DNA of 41,150 nucleotides from Thiomicrorhabdus sp. (GCA_015487015.1 WFQP01000109.1:1-41150), one strand, 5' to 3'; positions 8,861-18,890 are shown, counted from the stretch's first letter. Translations and numbers: made by a program. Notes: a model not told the origin generated them from the letters alone.

Positions 8861-8933
8861 GAGTCTCTGCATAAGCTCTTTTTACCTCTGTAGTAGAGGG
8901 GGGAAGAGGTAAAAATAGCTTATGCAGAGATTC
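8861..8933. repeat. 73-bp near-perfect palindrome
   Basis: Two 26-bp arms (8864-8889 and 8905-8930) are exact reverse complements apart from one mismatch and extend to 29 bp with a second mismatch; the loop is 15 bases and contains G6. The arm starts TCTCTGCATAAGCT. It lies between the end of feoC and the start of the DUF1611-like gene, both on the minus strand. It could be a terminator for the feo operon (only four U follow on that strand) or a miniature inverted-repeat element. I see no clear target duplication. Confidence 0.9.
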
Positions 8934-9042
8934 CTTAAAGTAGATCAATATCCTTGCGGCTTATTAGAACAAAGCTAAATGAGTATCTAGGTGACAAAAA
9001 GATTAAGAATAGATGAAGATGAAGTGAATTTGGTATTTACAC

Positions 9043-9333
9043 TTAGTTTTTTGGATGTAAAAGAGGCTGTACAGGAATTGAAATTTGTTTTTTGGGAGAT
9101 GAACTCCATTGATAGGTTGTGGTGGGTGTTTGCGTGGAATGAGCGCAGTTTGTCGTACAGGTTTGGCTTTGGCAAGAAGAGACTGTGTTAGCCATGATTA
9201 CATGCCCTTGTTGCAGCAAGGGGTGTAGTAAACCTAGTGCCGCCTCTTCTGATAGATCGAAGTGGGCTTGAATATCTTTTAGAGTGACCCGTTGGTGTTG
9301 TTTAATATAACGTTTGAGTTTGAGCAGAATCAT
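9043..9333 (-). CDS. feoC: FeoC-like regulator
   Basis: A 96-residue protein starting MILLKLKRYIKQHQRVTL. It forms a winged helix (about residues 1-50: LKDIQAHFDLSEEAAL, then LLQQGHVIM), followed by a cysteine cluster (SCQSQTCTTNC) as in FeoC proteins that bind an iron-sulfur cluster. FeoC is thought to control or stabilise FeoB. The ATG at 9333 is chosen because FeoC proteins begin at this point. It overlaps the annotated feoB end by 32 bases because of the G7 run at the junction (9340-9346). With one more G, feoB would stop just before this ATG. Confidence 0.8.
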   Translation of the reverse strand: MILLKLKRYIKQHQRVTLKDIQAHFDLSEEAALGLLHPLLQQGHVIMANTVSSCQSQTCTTNCAHSTQTPTTTYQWSSSPKKQISIPVQPLLHPKN

Positions 9334-11662
9334 TTTTATCCCCCCCTCTCTTTTTTCCAAGATGGCGTAAGGTTAGGTAAATAGCGATCATGATTGAAGT
9401 GAGAGTGCTTAACCAAATGAGGCTACTGGTGGGGTGTTGGTTAAACGTGGCCGTTTGGTAAAAGCCAACCGCAACGCTGTAGCCGAGAGTCATGCTCCAG
9501 CCACCACTGTACAGCGCCCACTTCCAACCCAGCTCTTGTTTGATGGCACTGAAGGTGGCAATGCAAGGAAAGTAGAGCAGTATGAGTAATAAATAGGCGT
9601 AAGCACCGATGTAACCATCAAAGTGGTTGACCATTTTATCCAGTGTTGAGAGAGTAAAGCCTTGGTCTTCGGCAACTTTAAGTTTATTTTCAATGTTATC
9701 AATGGCATGCAGCCCTAGTGGATCTGTGATGTCATTGACAATGCTGGATAAATTATTAGGTATGGTGGCCAGTGCGGTATGCATGGCATGAATAAAGTCA
9801 TAAGGGGCTGAGTTTTCGGGGGGTGGGCTTTGGTTCTGATACAGTGCATCCAGAGAGCCAACCACCACCTCTTTGGCTAATAATCCGGTAATTAACCCAA
9901 CGGTGGCTGGCCAGTTCTCTTCTGTAATGCCCAGAGGCTCCACAACGGGGGTGACCAATTTTGCGGCAGTACTGAGAACAGAGTGGGGTTGGTTTTCATT
10001 ACCAAAGGTGCCATCGGTACCTAGACTGTTAAAAAAGTTAATTACGAGCACGACAATTACGATGATTTTACCAGCATCTAAAATAAAGCTTTTGAGCTTA
10101 TTGCGTGTGCTGAGCAGTACATTCAATAGCGCGGGTTTATGGTAGATAGGCAACTCCATAAGTAGGGCGGGTGCATTACCGGGTAGAAGTGTGTGCTTTA
10201 ACAGCAGTGCAGTAAGAATGGCGGCAAGAATTCCGACTAAATACAGTGAAAAAACAATGAGTGCAGCATGCTCGGTAAAAAAAGCGGTTGCAAACATAAC
10301 GTATACGGTTAAGCGGGCACTGCACGACATAAAAGGGGTCATCATCGAGGTCATGATGCGATCCCGTTGATTGGGTAGGGTACGAGTGGCTAATACGGCT
10401 GGAATATTACACCCAAAGCCAATGATGAGTGGAATAAAGGCTTGCCCTGATAAGCCCAGATGGCGCATGAGATTATCCATAACCAGTGCGGCGCGTTGCA
10501 TATAGCCGGTCTCTTCCATAATGGAGAGCATTAAAAAGAGTGCGCCAATCACTGGAATAAAGGTGGCTACGACTTGAATACCACTTCCAATGCCTTGTGC
10601 TAGAAATGAGATGAGCCAGCTGGGGGCGTGAATGGACTCTAGTAAAACGGTGGGCCCATCGACAAATAAGGCTTGTGCTCCGAGATCAAAAAAATCTAAA
10701 AAGGCGTTGCCCATGGTAATGGAAAGCGCAAAAACTAAGTACATAATGCCTAAAAAAATGGGCATGCCTAAGTAGGGGTGCAGTAACCAGTGATCCAGTC
10801 GATCGGTTGTGCTGCGGGTAAATTGGTCGGTATGAATTTGGCAAGCATGGGCAGCATCGTGGGCAAATTGAAAGTATAAATCCGCAATAATAAGTGCGAG
10901 GTCTTCTTGAAACAGTGCCTCTAATCGTTGTTTTTCAGCTTGGCATATTTGTTGTACTGTTTGTGGTGCGGCGAGAGGTCTAAGTAAGTATTGTAGGGCT
11001 TGCCAACAACTGGTGGCTGTGCTGATTTTTTGCAGACGGAGAACGGATTGACGCAAAGCATCAGGAAGATGCAAATTGAGGGGGGCAGGAGACGGCTTTA
11101 ATAACTCGGGCAGTCGTTGTTTAAGCAGGTCAATACCCTTGTTGTAATAGGCGGATACGGGAATGACGGGGCAACCCAGTTGTTCGGCTAATTTATCACA
11201 GTCAATCTGAAGGTTACGTTCACCGAGTAGATCCATGCGATTGAGCACCACCACAACAGGCTGTCCCATGTGCAGCAGTTGTGCGGTTAGAAAAAGCTGA
11301 CGCTCTAGGCTGGTCGCATCCACCACATTAATAATGAGGTCAGGTGAGGCGGTTTGTAGGTATTGGCAAGCCACTTGTTCGTCCAAGCCACTGTGAGAGG
11401 TTTGCTCTAAGCTGTAAATACCGGGTAGATCAACCACATCGTAGTGATGCTGGTTAAACTCAAAATTACCAACCGTTTGTTTTACGGTAACGCCTGGCCA
11501 ATTGCCTGTGGTTTGCTGGCTGCCAGTGAGCCGATTAAAAAGTGTGGTTTTGCCACAGTTAGGATTGCCAATTAACCCAATTTTAAGTACTTTTTTAGGG
11601 GGGGGGGAAGCTTTTTTACGAGCATCAAGAACATTGGGTGTGTGGGTGGGCTGTTTATTCAT
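9302..11662 (-). CDS. feoB: Ferrous iron transporter FeoB
   Basis: Inner-membrane GTP-gated Fe2+ importer of 786 residues. The N-terminal G domain shows G1 GNPNCGKTT, G2 NWPGVTV, G3 DLPG and G4 NRMD, followed by the helical regulatory domain and the membrane domain with two Gate regions (for example GFGCNIPAVLATR). Two homopolymers matter. A C10 run at codons 19-22 (11598-11607, encoding SPPP just before the G domain) closes the frame at once if one C is gained and shortly after if one is lost. A G7 run at the 3' end (9340-9346) sets where the protein stops relative to feoC. The start overlaps feoA by ATGA. Confidence 0.97.
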   Translation of the reverse strand: MNKQPTHTPNVLDARKKASPPPKKVLKIGLIGNPNCGKTTLFNRLTGSQQTTGNWPGVTVKQTVGNFEFNQHHYDVVDLPGIYSLEQTSHSGLDEQVACQYLQTASPDLIINVVDATSLERQLFLTAQLLHMGQPVVVVLNRMDLLGERNLQIDCDKLAEQLGCPVIPVSAYYNKGIDLLKQRLPELLKPSPAPLNLHLPDALRQSVLRLQKISTATSCWQALQYLLRPLAAPQTVQQICQAEKQRLEALFQEDLALIIADLYFQFAHDAAHACQIHTDQFTRSTTDRLDHWLLHPYLGMPIFLGIMYLVFALSITMGNAFLDFFDLGAQALFVDGPTVLLESIHAPSWLISFLAQGIGSGIQVVATFIPVIGALFLMLSIMEETGYMQRAALVMDNLMRHLGLSGQAFIPLIIGFGCNIPAVLATRTLPNQRDRIMTSMMTPFMSCSARLTVYVMFATAFFTEHAALIVFSLYLVGILAAILTALLLKHTLLPGNAPALLMELPIYHKPALLNVLLSTRNKLKSFILDAGKIIVIVVLVINFFNSLGTDGTFGNENQPHSVLSTAAKLVTPVVEPLGITEENWPATVGLITGLLAKEVVVGSLDALYQNQSPPPENSAPYDFIHAMHTALATIPNNLSSIVNDITDPLGLHAIDNIENKLKVAEDQGFTLSTLDKMVNHFDGYIGAYAYLLLILLYFPCIATFSAIKQELGWKWALYSGGWSMTLGYSVAVGFYQTATFNQHPTSSLIWLSTLTSIMIAIYLTLRHLGKKRGGDKNDSAQTQTLY
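9340..9346. repeat. G7 run at the feoB/feoC junction
   Basis: Reading the coding strand by hand: G7 (present) extends feoB into feoC; G8 would give GGA TAA and stop feoB three bases before the feoC ATG; G6 would put feoB in frame with feoC and fuse them. Confidence 0.85.
11598..11607. repeat. C10 run at feoB codons 19-22
   Basis: Ten C on the coding strand, with A6 starting three bases upstream and T-A6 following. One extra C gives TAA directly after the run; one fewer gives a stop about eight codons on. This is the joint longest G/C run in the window. Confidence 0.9.
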
Positions 11663-11913
11663 GAGAGGGGTTCCACTTGTATATAGGTGGCTATTTTTTG
11701 ATCCATTGCAAAACGACTGCCATCGACACTGACCACGATGTTTTTACCATACTTTAAAACAAACTCTACTACGCTGTTTGTATGGAAACCCAAGTGTACA
11801 AGGCGCATTTTAATTTTAGAGTCACCCAGCAGTGCTGTAATTTGACTGATTTGTCCCACAGAACATTGAGATAAAAGCAGGTTGTGTTCGGTAGGTTTTT
11901 TGAGTTGAGGCAT
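11659..11913 (-). CDS. feoA: Ferrous iron transport protein FeoA
   Basis: A small SH3-like protein of 84 residues that partners FeoB in Fe2+ uptake. The GQISQITALLG and RLVHLGFHTNSVVEF segments and the final VDGSRFAMDQKIATYIQV match the FeoA domain. It is first in feoABC and overlaps feoB by four bases. A Fur-box-like sequence lies about 19 bases upstream of the start, consistent with repression when iron is plentiful. The ribosome-binding site is weak. Confidence 0.93.
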   Translation of the reverse strand: MPQLKKPTEHNLLLSQCSVGQISQITALLGDSKIKMRLVHLGFHTNSVVEFVLKYGKNIVVSVDGSRFAMDQKIATYIQVEPLS

Positions 11914-11931
11914 GTGAACTTTGACTCTAAA

Positions 11932-11946
11932 TGATAATTGTTATTA
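11932..11946. promoter_or_regulatory. Fur box upstream of feoA
   Basis: TGATAAT-T-GTTATTA matches the 7-1-7 Fur consensus (TGATAAT-N-ATTATCA) at 12 of 14 positions. It lies 19-33 bases before the feoA start, where bound Fur would block transcription. Confidence 0.75.
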
Positions 11947-11995
11947 TTTGCATATAGAATAACAAATTTAGGATAAGAGTTCAAATAGCTGAATA

Positions 11996-12051
11996 GGGGG
12001 GGAGTTATAGTTTATTTAGTATTTAATACACTAGAAGAATTTCTTCCCCCC
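11996..12051. repeat. G7 run and C6/C4 cluster between feoA and metW
   Basis: G7 at 11996-12002 lies 83 bases upstream of feoA; on the feoA strand it is a C run. A second pyrimidine block, C6-T-C4 at 12046-12056, precedes the metW stop codon (the gene ends at 12065). No other feature is visible in this 150-base gap apart from the Fur box. Confidence 0.8.
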
Positions 12052-12064
12052 TCCCCTTCTTTTT

Positions 12065-12673
12065 TTATTTCTTTTGAACCTTATACAAAGCCACTTCACC
12101 GAGCCAATTGGGTGCGATTCTCATGCCTAAGCTACTACGATGTTCGGTATTGACAACGGTACGAGCAATGATTTCAATATTTTTATCTTCACAAAGTGTT
12201 TCAAAATCTTTAAAGGTACACATGTGAATATTGGGGGTATCAAACCAGTGGTAGGGCAGGGTATCTGTTTGAGGCATGCGGCCTGTTAATAGTAGTTGGG
12301 CGCGGTTACGCCAGTGGCCAAAGTTGGGGAAGGTTACAATGATCTGTTTACCTATGGTTAACATGTCTTCAAGCAGTTGGTCGGGTCGACTGACGACTTG
12401 AAGCGCTTGCGTCATAATGATGTAGTCAAACGAATTGGGGTCAAAGTAGTCAGCTAGATCATGACTATTGAGGTCACTTTGAATAACATTCAACCCTTTT
12501 TCAATCGCTTGAATATTTTTATGTGGATCAATCTCCATGCCGTACCCTGTGACATTATAGGTATCAATAAGGTGCTTGAGCAGTTGACCATCGCCGCAAC
12601 CTAAGTCTAATACACGACTGTTGGGGGTGATCCATTCTGAGATGAGTTTAAATTCAGGGGTGAGTTGACTCAT
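12065..12673 (-). CDS. metW: Methionine biosynthesis protein MetW
   Basis: A 202-residue SAM-methyltransferase-fold protein with motif [13 protein letters not shown], then YGMEID, then [11 protein letters not shown], as in MetW. MetW is found with MetX and is needed for homoserine acylation in several proteobacteria; its exact biochemical action is debated. It overlaps the metX stop by four bases (ATGA), so the two proteins are translationally coupled. The protein is full length. Confidence 0.93.
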   Translation of the reverse strand: MSQLTPEFKLISEWITPNSRVLDLGCGDGQLLKHLIDTYNVTGYGMEIDPHKNIQAIEKGLNVIQSDLNSHDLADYFDPNSFDYIIMTQALQVVSRPDQLLEDMLTIGKQIIVTFPNFGHWRNRAQLLLTGRMPQTDTLPYHWFDTPNIHMCTFKDFETLCEDKNIEIIARTVVNTEHRSSLGMRIAPNWLGEVALYKVQKK

Positions 12674-13824
12674 TTTTTGGTCTCATCATGTTGAGAAGGT
12701 ATGTCTTTTAATACGCGTTTCATGTAAGCACGAAAAATACCTTCATAGTGTTCGTTTGGCAGTAAAAATGCATCGTGTCCGTGCTCTGACGTAATTTCGG
12801 CATAACAGACATCGGTATCGTTATCGAGTAGGGCTTTTACGATTTCATGTGAGCGTTCTGGTGAGAAACGCCAGTCACTGGTGAAAGACACCACTAAAAA
12901 CTTGGCGGTTGCACAGGCGAGGGCTTTAGATAGATCGTGGTCAAATTCTGCGGCAGGATCAAAATAGTCCAGAGCTTTGGTCATTAGCAGGTAGGTGTTG
13001 GCATCAAAATTTTGTTTGGTCGCAAATTTTTCACCTTGATAGTTTAAATAACTTTCAATTTGAAACTCGACTTCGTAGTTGTATTTTAATGCATCTTCGC
13101 GACGCTCACGCCCAAACTTTGTTCCCATTAAATCATCCGATAAATAGGTTAGATGACCGAGCATTCTGGCTTGTGCCAATCCTTGTTTTGGGGTGGTATT
13201 GTGTTCTAAAAAACGCCCTTCATGGAAGTCGGGGTCACTCATAATGGCACGACGAGCGACGACATTAAAGGCGATATTTTGAGCGGACAGTTTAGGGGCT
13301 GCGGCAATCACTAAGGCGTGTCGCAGTTGATCGGGATAGTCCATCGCCCATTGTAGTACTTGCATTCCACCCATTGAGCCACCAATTAAGGCGGCCCATT
13401 GGGGTATTTTTAGGTGTTTTTGCAGTTCATATTGACTGTTAACCCAGTCTTTACAGGTTGCAATTGGAAAATCGGGGCCATACACTTTACCTGTTTCTGG
13501 GTTCAAACTGGCTGGCCCTGTACTACCTCGGCACCCTCCTAAATTATTGGAGCACACCACAAAAAAATGATTAGTATCTACAGGTTTTCCTGGGCCAATG
13601 TAGCTGTCCCACCAGCCCGGTTTGTTGTCCGCATCCAGCCCAGCAACATGATGGTCGCCACTGAGTGCATGACAAACCAGTATGGCATTGCTTGCATCCT
13701 CATTTAATTGACCGTAGGTTTCATAGGTAAGGTCATAGCGAGGCAGTACTGCGCCACTGGAGAGTGTTAGGGGTGTTTCAACTTGCATAACTTGGGGGGT
13801 AATGACACCGAGTGTTTGAGCCAT
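12670..13824 (-). CDS. metX: Homoserine O-acyltransferase MetX
   Basis: Alpha/beta-hydrolase-fold acyltransferase of 384 residues that activates homoserine for methionine synthesis. The catalytic Ser lies in [13 protein letters not shown], an [12 protein letters not shown] segment precedes it, and the Asp ([10 protein letters not shown]) and His (EHGHDAFLL) complete the triad. MetX proteins encoded with metW often use succinyl-CoA instead of acetyl-CoA; I cannot decide the donor from the sequence. It is eight bases after yggT and overlaps metW. Confidence 0.95.
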   Translation of the reverse strand: MAQTLGVITPQVMQVETPLTLSSGAVLPRYDLTYETYGQLNEDASNAILVCHALSGDHHVAGLDADNKPGWWDSYIGPGKPVDTNHFFVVCSNNLGGCRGSTGPASLNPETGKVYGPDFPIATCKDWVNSQYELQKHLKIPQWAALIGGSMGGMQVLQWAMDYPDQLRHALVIAAAPKLSAQNIAFNVVARRAIMSDPDFHEGRFLEHNTTPKQGLAQARMLGHLTYLSDDLMGTKFGRERREDALKYNYEVEFQIESYLNYQGEKFATKQNFDANTYLLMTKALDYFDPAAEFDHDLSKALACATAKFLVVSFTSDWRFSPERSHEIVKALLDNDTDVCYAEITSEHGHDAFLLPNEHYEGIFRAYMKRVLKDIPSQHDETKK

Positions 13825-13831
13825 ACTAAAT

Positions 13832-14404
13832 TTACCCTATCATGCTTTGAGCAAACCCAGAAATACTGCCTACTACCACAATTTGAAAGAGCTTGATGGC
13901 GAGTATGGCTGCAATGGGTGAGAGGTCTATTCCACCGATGGGGGGAATAACGCGTTGAAAAGGGGCGAGTATTGGGCGAGTAATTTGTTCAAAAATCGCT
14001 GTGTTTGGGTTGTAGCTTGGAGCCACCCAGCTTAAAACGGCTTGAATAATAATTAACCAGAAGAGCATGTCTAACAGTTGGTTCATAATTTCAGTGGTGG
14101 CGGCTAAGGTGATAAATGCAACCCCAAAGGCTTTGCCTGTTAAATAGCCAATTGCGATGACAAACAGGGCTTGTACTATAATGGCCGTGCTCAGTGCTGA
14201 CCAATCCCAGCGCCCTTTTAAAGGGAAAATCATATTGAAGGGTGCGCACAACGGATTGGTGACTTTGGCAGTAAAGGTCACAATAGGGTTACGCCAGTCG
14301 GCATGGGTTGCTCGTAATAAAAAACGCAACATCAACATAAAAATGACAATGCCTGTTACAAATTGCAATAAAAATAGTCCGCCTTGACCAATGGGTGCAT
14401 CCAT
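13832..14404 (-). CDS. YggT family membrane protein
   Basis: A 190-residue inner-membrane protein with two YggT repeats, each with two membrane helices and a short motif after the first: [12 protein letters not shown] (about residues 50-61) and [13 protein letters not shown] (about 142-154). The function is unknown; the family is often encoded beside proC. Its ATG overlaps the proC stop by one base (TAATG), implying coupling. Confidence 0.9.
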   Translation of the reverse strand: MDAPIGQGGLFLLQFVTGIVIFMLMLRFLLRATHADWRNPIVTFTAKVTNPLCAPFNMIFPLKGRWDWSALSTAIIVQALFVIAIGYLTGKAFGVAFITLAATTEIMNQLLDMLFWLIIIQAVLSWVAPSYNPNTAIFEQITRPILAPFQRVIPPIGGIDLSPIAAILAIKLFQIVVVGSISGFAQSMIG

Positions 14405-15231
14405 TACGAGTGTCCTCCGAGTTCATTACCAATTTCAATTGCACGTTTTTGTGCCGCATTCATCGCTTTTTCTACTGTTTGTCGAATATTGGAGTATTCA
14501 AAGCTGTTGATCGCTTGCTCTGTTGTGCCATTGGGTGATGTAACATTTTCACGAAGTGTGACACAGTTTTGTTTGCTCTCCATTACCATTTTGGCCGAGC
14601 CTAACGCGGTTTGCATGGTGAGTAGGTGAGCGGTTTGAGCATCCAAGCCCATTTTAATAGCGGCTTGCTCCATGGCCTCCATAAACAAAAAATAGTAAGC
14701 TGGGCCACTGCCAGATAGGGCGGTCACAATATCCAATTGGGCTTCTTGATCAACCCAAATGGTTAAGCCTGCTGCACGTAAAATATGTTCGGCTTGCTCT
14801 TTTTGTTCGGCAGACACCAACGCATTGGCAAATAACCCCGCCGCACCCGTTTGTACGAGTGAGGGGGTATTTGGCATCGCTCTCACGATAGCGACATTCC
14901 CGCCTAACCAGCGATCCATGTCCTGAGTACGAATGCCTGCAGCAACGGAGATGATCAGTTTAGGTGCGGCTTGAATACTGTTTTGAATGCTGTTGCAAAC
15001 CGTTTGTAGAACTTGTGGCTTAACGGCAAGCACAACAATATCCGATTGTTCAATCGCATGCTGATTGTCTTCATAACACTGAATACCCAATGCTTGGGTT
15101 AGGGCAGCGCACTGTTCGGATGAGGGATCAGCTGCAATGATTTTTTCTTTGTTATAACCACTGGCAATGAGACCGCCAATTAAACTTTTGGCCATGTTGC
15201 CTGCGCCAATAAAACAGATGACTGAATTCAT
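14404..15231 (-). CDS. proC: Pyrroline-5-carboxylate reductase
   Basis: Cytoplasmic enzyme for the last step of proline synthesis, 275 residues. The Rossmann motif FIGAGNMAKSLIGGL is at the N-terminus, VRAMPNTP in the middle, and ALSGSGPAYYFLFMEAM and ENVTSPNGTTEQAI in the dimerisation domain. It heads proC-yggT-metX-metW. The yggS gene often seen just upstream is absent here. A G9 run (C9 on this strand) is 81 bases upstream of its start. Confidence 0.96.
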   Translation of the reverse strand: MNSVICFIGAGNMAKSLIGGLIASGYNKEKIIAADPSSEQCAALTQALGIQCYEDNQHAIEQSDIVVLAVKPQVLQTVCNSIQNSIQAAPKLIISVAAGIRTQDMDRWLGGNVAIVRAMPNTPSLVQTGAAGLFANALVSAEQKEQAEHILRAAGLTIWVDQEAQLDIVTALSGSGPAYYFLFMEAMEQAAIKMGLDAQTAHLLTMQTALGSAKMVMESKQNCVTLRENVTSPNGTTEQAINSFEYSNIRQTVEKAMNAAQKRAIEIGNELGGHS

Positions 15232-15603
15232 AATAGGTTCGCTTTTACTGTGATAAAAAAGATAAGCAATATTATACGCGATATCAAAAATACTCCCTCT
15301 TCTTTTTGATAGGGGGGGGGAATTAAGGGTTTTAATTTAGAAAAAAGTTTCTTGAATTCACACATTAAGTGCAATTCTGTCTAAGCCATTAAGAAATCTA
15401 ACGATTGTTGTTGAATATATATTTTTTCAGTTAAAGTGCTTGCTTGATGCGTACTATAGCTGATATGTTGGTATGTGGTTATAAAAAATGTTCTTAATTT
15501 GCTGCTAGGAGGGCTTTAAATAATGAGTAAACGTGCGAAATAAAAGTGGAGGCATGTTTCTAATTTTTGTTCACACTCTTTTCATATTTATTGTTCGAAG
15601 CAC
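15232..15603. other. Intergenic region between proC and the FliA-promoter gene
   Basis: About 480 bases separate proC from the next gene. They contain the G9 run, AT-rich sequence, and near 15507-15543 a consensus ribosome-binding sequence AGGAGG followed 10 bases later by a six-codon open frame (MSKRAK, stop at 15541-15543). No RNA gene or transposon end was recognised, and the mini-frame may be chance. Confidence 0.6.
15312..15320. repeat. G9 run upstream of proC
   Basis: Nine G on the plus strand, that is C9 on the proC strand, 81 bases before its start codon. Confidence 0.9.
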
Positions 15604-15630
15604 TATAGTTTTTTAATCATTGGCCGATAG
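15604..15630 (+). promoter_or_regulatory. Sigma-28 (FliA) type promoter
   Basis: TATAGTTT, an 11-base spacer, then GCCGATAG. This agrees with the FliA consensus TAAAGTTT-N11-GCCGATAA at 14 of 16 positions with the exact spacing. It is oriented toward the gene at 15711, leaving a leader of roughly 75 bases. Confidence 0.72.
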
Positions 15631-15710
15631 TTTAGTTTATCCATTCTTGAAAAGATCTTTATCCGAAGATTAGGGTAATATGATTGAATAATTAAAAAAG
15701 GGGTTTCAGC

Positions 15711-16658
15711 ATGTCTTCTAATACCATTTCTCAAGATTCAACGTTGGTTAAACAGCTGTTTAACCCTGATGCTAAGACAGACAGTAAAGGTGATAAATCT
15801 ATTTTGGGTGCCCCTGATTTGGTACGTGCAGGATTAAATAATAAGGATATTCCCAAGGATCAATTTTTGCCAACCGAACAGGGGCGTATGGCAGCGGCTC
15901 AGATGACAGGTGTGGAAGCTTCGTATCAGTACAGTGAAAGCATGAGTTTGCAGTTAACAACGCGTGAAGGCGATACGGTATCCATTGATTTTAGACAGCT
16001 GTACTCTGAATATCAGTCGTATCGTTCAGAGCAGGCGGCGGTGGCAGACCCAAGTGGTGTTCGTTATTTTGAAAGCAAAGAGGCAATGGAATCAACGGCC
16101 TTTGAAGAGCGATTTGCATTTTCGGTGAGTGGCGATTTAAATGAAGATGAGTTGAAAGCTATTTTTGATGTATTTGAACAGGTAGACAATCTGGCCAATA
16201 GTTTTTTTGAGGGTGATATTGAAAAAGCATTGGAGCAAGCCGTGGAGTTGGATATTGATTTTGGACAGCTGCAAAGCTTTCAGCTTAATTTAACGCAAAC
16301 GGAAAGTCGAGCAGTCAGTTATCAACAAGCAGCGTTGGCAGAGTACGATACGGTTCAAGAAACCAATGAGAGTAGTGGGGGGAGTATATCTGATTTACCG
16401 CCTTACCTTACGCAATGGCAAGCGGCGATTGAAAAACTAGATGCTCAATTTGTTGAATCACAAAAAGTATTTGATGAGCTCATGAGTGATGTAACGGCAC
16501 AGCGTTTTCCAGATCAAGACTCACGTTCGGGTTGGTTGGAGCGCGTACAATCATTTCATGAGCGTTTGTCAGAGTATGCGTCACAACAAAAGATAGATAA
16601 TGAAGCGGTTGAAAACCCGAATACGGAGCAGGAGGTGGATAAAACAGTCCTCACGTAA
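15711..16658 (+). CDS. Unknown protein, possibly DUF5610-like, likely in the flagellar regulon
   Basis: A 315-residue acidic, soluble protein with no signal peptide or membrane segment. The middle (about 135-200) has the pattern LKAIFDVFEQVDNLANSFF then GDIEKALEQA and QSFQLNLTQTES. This reminds me of DUF5610 proteins, but that is recollection. The N- and C-terminal parts are polar and probably disordered. A good FliA promoter lies about 80 bases upstream and AAGGGG serves as ribosome-binding site, so it may be made with late flagellar or motility genes although none are adjacent. A hairpin terminator follows, so it is monocistronic. Confidence 0.65.
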   Translation: MSSNTISQDSTLVKQLFNPDAKTDSKGDKSILGAPDLVRAGLNNKDIPKDQFLPTEQGRMAAAQMTGVEASYQYSESMSLQLTTREGDTVSIDFRQLYSEYQSYRSEQAAVADPSGVRYFESKEAMESTAFEERFAFSVSGDLNEDELKAIFDVFEQVDNLANSFFEGDIEKALEQAVELDIDFGQLQSFQLNLTQTESRAVSYQQAALAEYDTVQETNESSGGSISDLPPYLTQWQAAIEKLDAQFVESQKVFDELMSDVTAQRFPDQDSRSGWLERVQSFHERLSEYASQQKIDNEAVENPNTEQEVDKTVLT

Positions 16659-16673
16659 GCATTCTGGTTATTT

Positions 16674-16681
16674 CCCCCCCC
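16674..16681. repeat. C8 run downstream of the 15711 gene
   Basis: Eight C, 16 bases after the stop codon and just ahead of the terminator hairpin. Confidence 0.9.
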
Positions 16682-16684
16682 TTG

Positions 16685-16725
16685 CTTCACCTTTTTCATA
16701 AAGGTGAAGATCTTTATTTTTTATT
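16685..16725 (+). terminator. Hairpin terminator
   Basis: CTTCACCTTT at 16685-16694 pairs perfectly with AAAGGTGAAG at 16700-16709 around a five-base loop. T-rich sequence follows, interrupted by a few A. Confidence 0.75.
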
Positions 16726-16765
16726 TCCAAAAAAGCTTGAATCGACATAAATCATCCCTATTTAG

Positions 16766-16793
16766 TTGACAGTGAAATATAGATGACTAAAAT
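16766..16793 (+). promoter_or_regulatory. groESL sigma-70 promoter
   Basis: A consensus TTGACA (16766-16771), a 16-base spacer and TAAAAT (16788-16793). The predicted start of transcription falls inside the CIRCE element. Confidence 0.8.
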
Positions 16794-16795
16794 AT

Positions 16796-16822
16796 TTAGC
16801 ACTCAGGCGTATAGAGTGCTAA
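16796..16822. promoter_or_regulatory. CIRCE operator (HrcA binding site)
   Basis: TTAGCACTC, nine bases, GAGTGCTAA: an exact match to the CIRCE inverted repeat. It lies directly after the -10 box, so HrcA would repress groESL until heat or misfolding stress titrates it. Confidence 0.95.
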
Positions 16823-16874
16823 ACCATGTTGGTTACTGTATGCAAATCAATCTATTTATTTTTTAGGAGAAATC

Positions 16875-17165
16875 ATGAACATTAAACCATTACAAGACCG
16901 TGTTGTTATTCGTCGCGTAGAAGAGAAAAAAGAGTCAGCTGGCGGTATTTTATTACCGGGTTCAGCAAAAGAGCAACAGAATGTAGGTGAAGTGGTTGCG
17001 GTCGGTCCTGGAAAAGCGTCTACAGATGGAACCATTATTGCGATGACGGTTACGGTTGGTAATAAAGTTATCTTTGGTCAGTACTCTGGTCAAGAAGTGA
17101 GTGATGATAAAGGTGAAGAGTTCACCGTAATGCGTGAAGATGACATTATCGCAATTATTGATTAA
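16875..17165 (+). CDS. groS: Co-chaperonin GroES
   Basis: A 96-residue co-chaperonin that caps GroEL. It has the typical start MNIKPLQDRVVIRR, the mobile loop ESAGGILLPGSAKEQQ and the C-terminal REDDIIAIID. TTAGGAG is the ribosome-binding site. It is transcribed with groL from the CIRCE-controlled promoter. Confidence 0.98.
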   Translation: MNIKPLQDRVVIRRVEEKKESAGGILLPGSAKEQQNVGEVVAVGPGKASTDGTIIAMTVTVGNKVIFGQYSGQEVSDDKGEEFTVMREDDIIAIID

Positions 17166-17220
17166 ATTAATGTTACTGAAATGAATGAGCACACTTGAAT
17201 GTGCGATTAAAAAAATTTAG

Positions 17221-18864
<1,644 letters not shown>

Positions 18865-18890
18865 ATCATACCGAACCACTTGTTTCACTG

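Noticed and set aside
8766-8948. A 60-codon minus-strand frame overlapping the DUF1611-like start by ATGA
   Set aside because: Most of it is the palindrome and its loop, and the rest has no recognisable domain; the four-base overlap is probably coincidence.
8991-9191. Plus-strand frame of 66 codons opposite feoC
   Set aside because: It is antisense to a well-supported feoC and has no ribosome-binding site or family resemblance.
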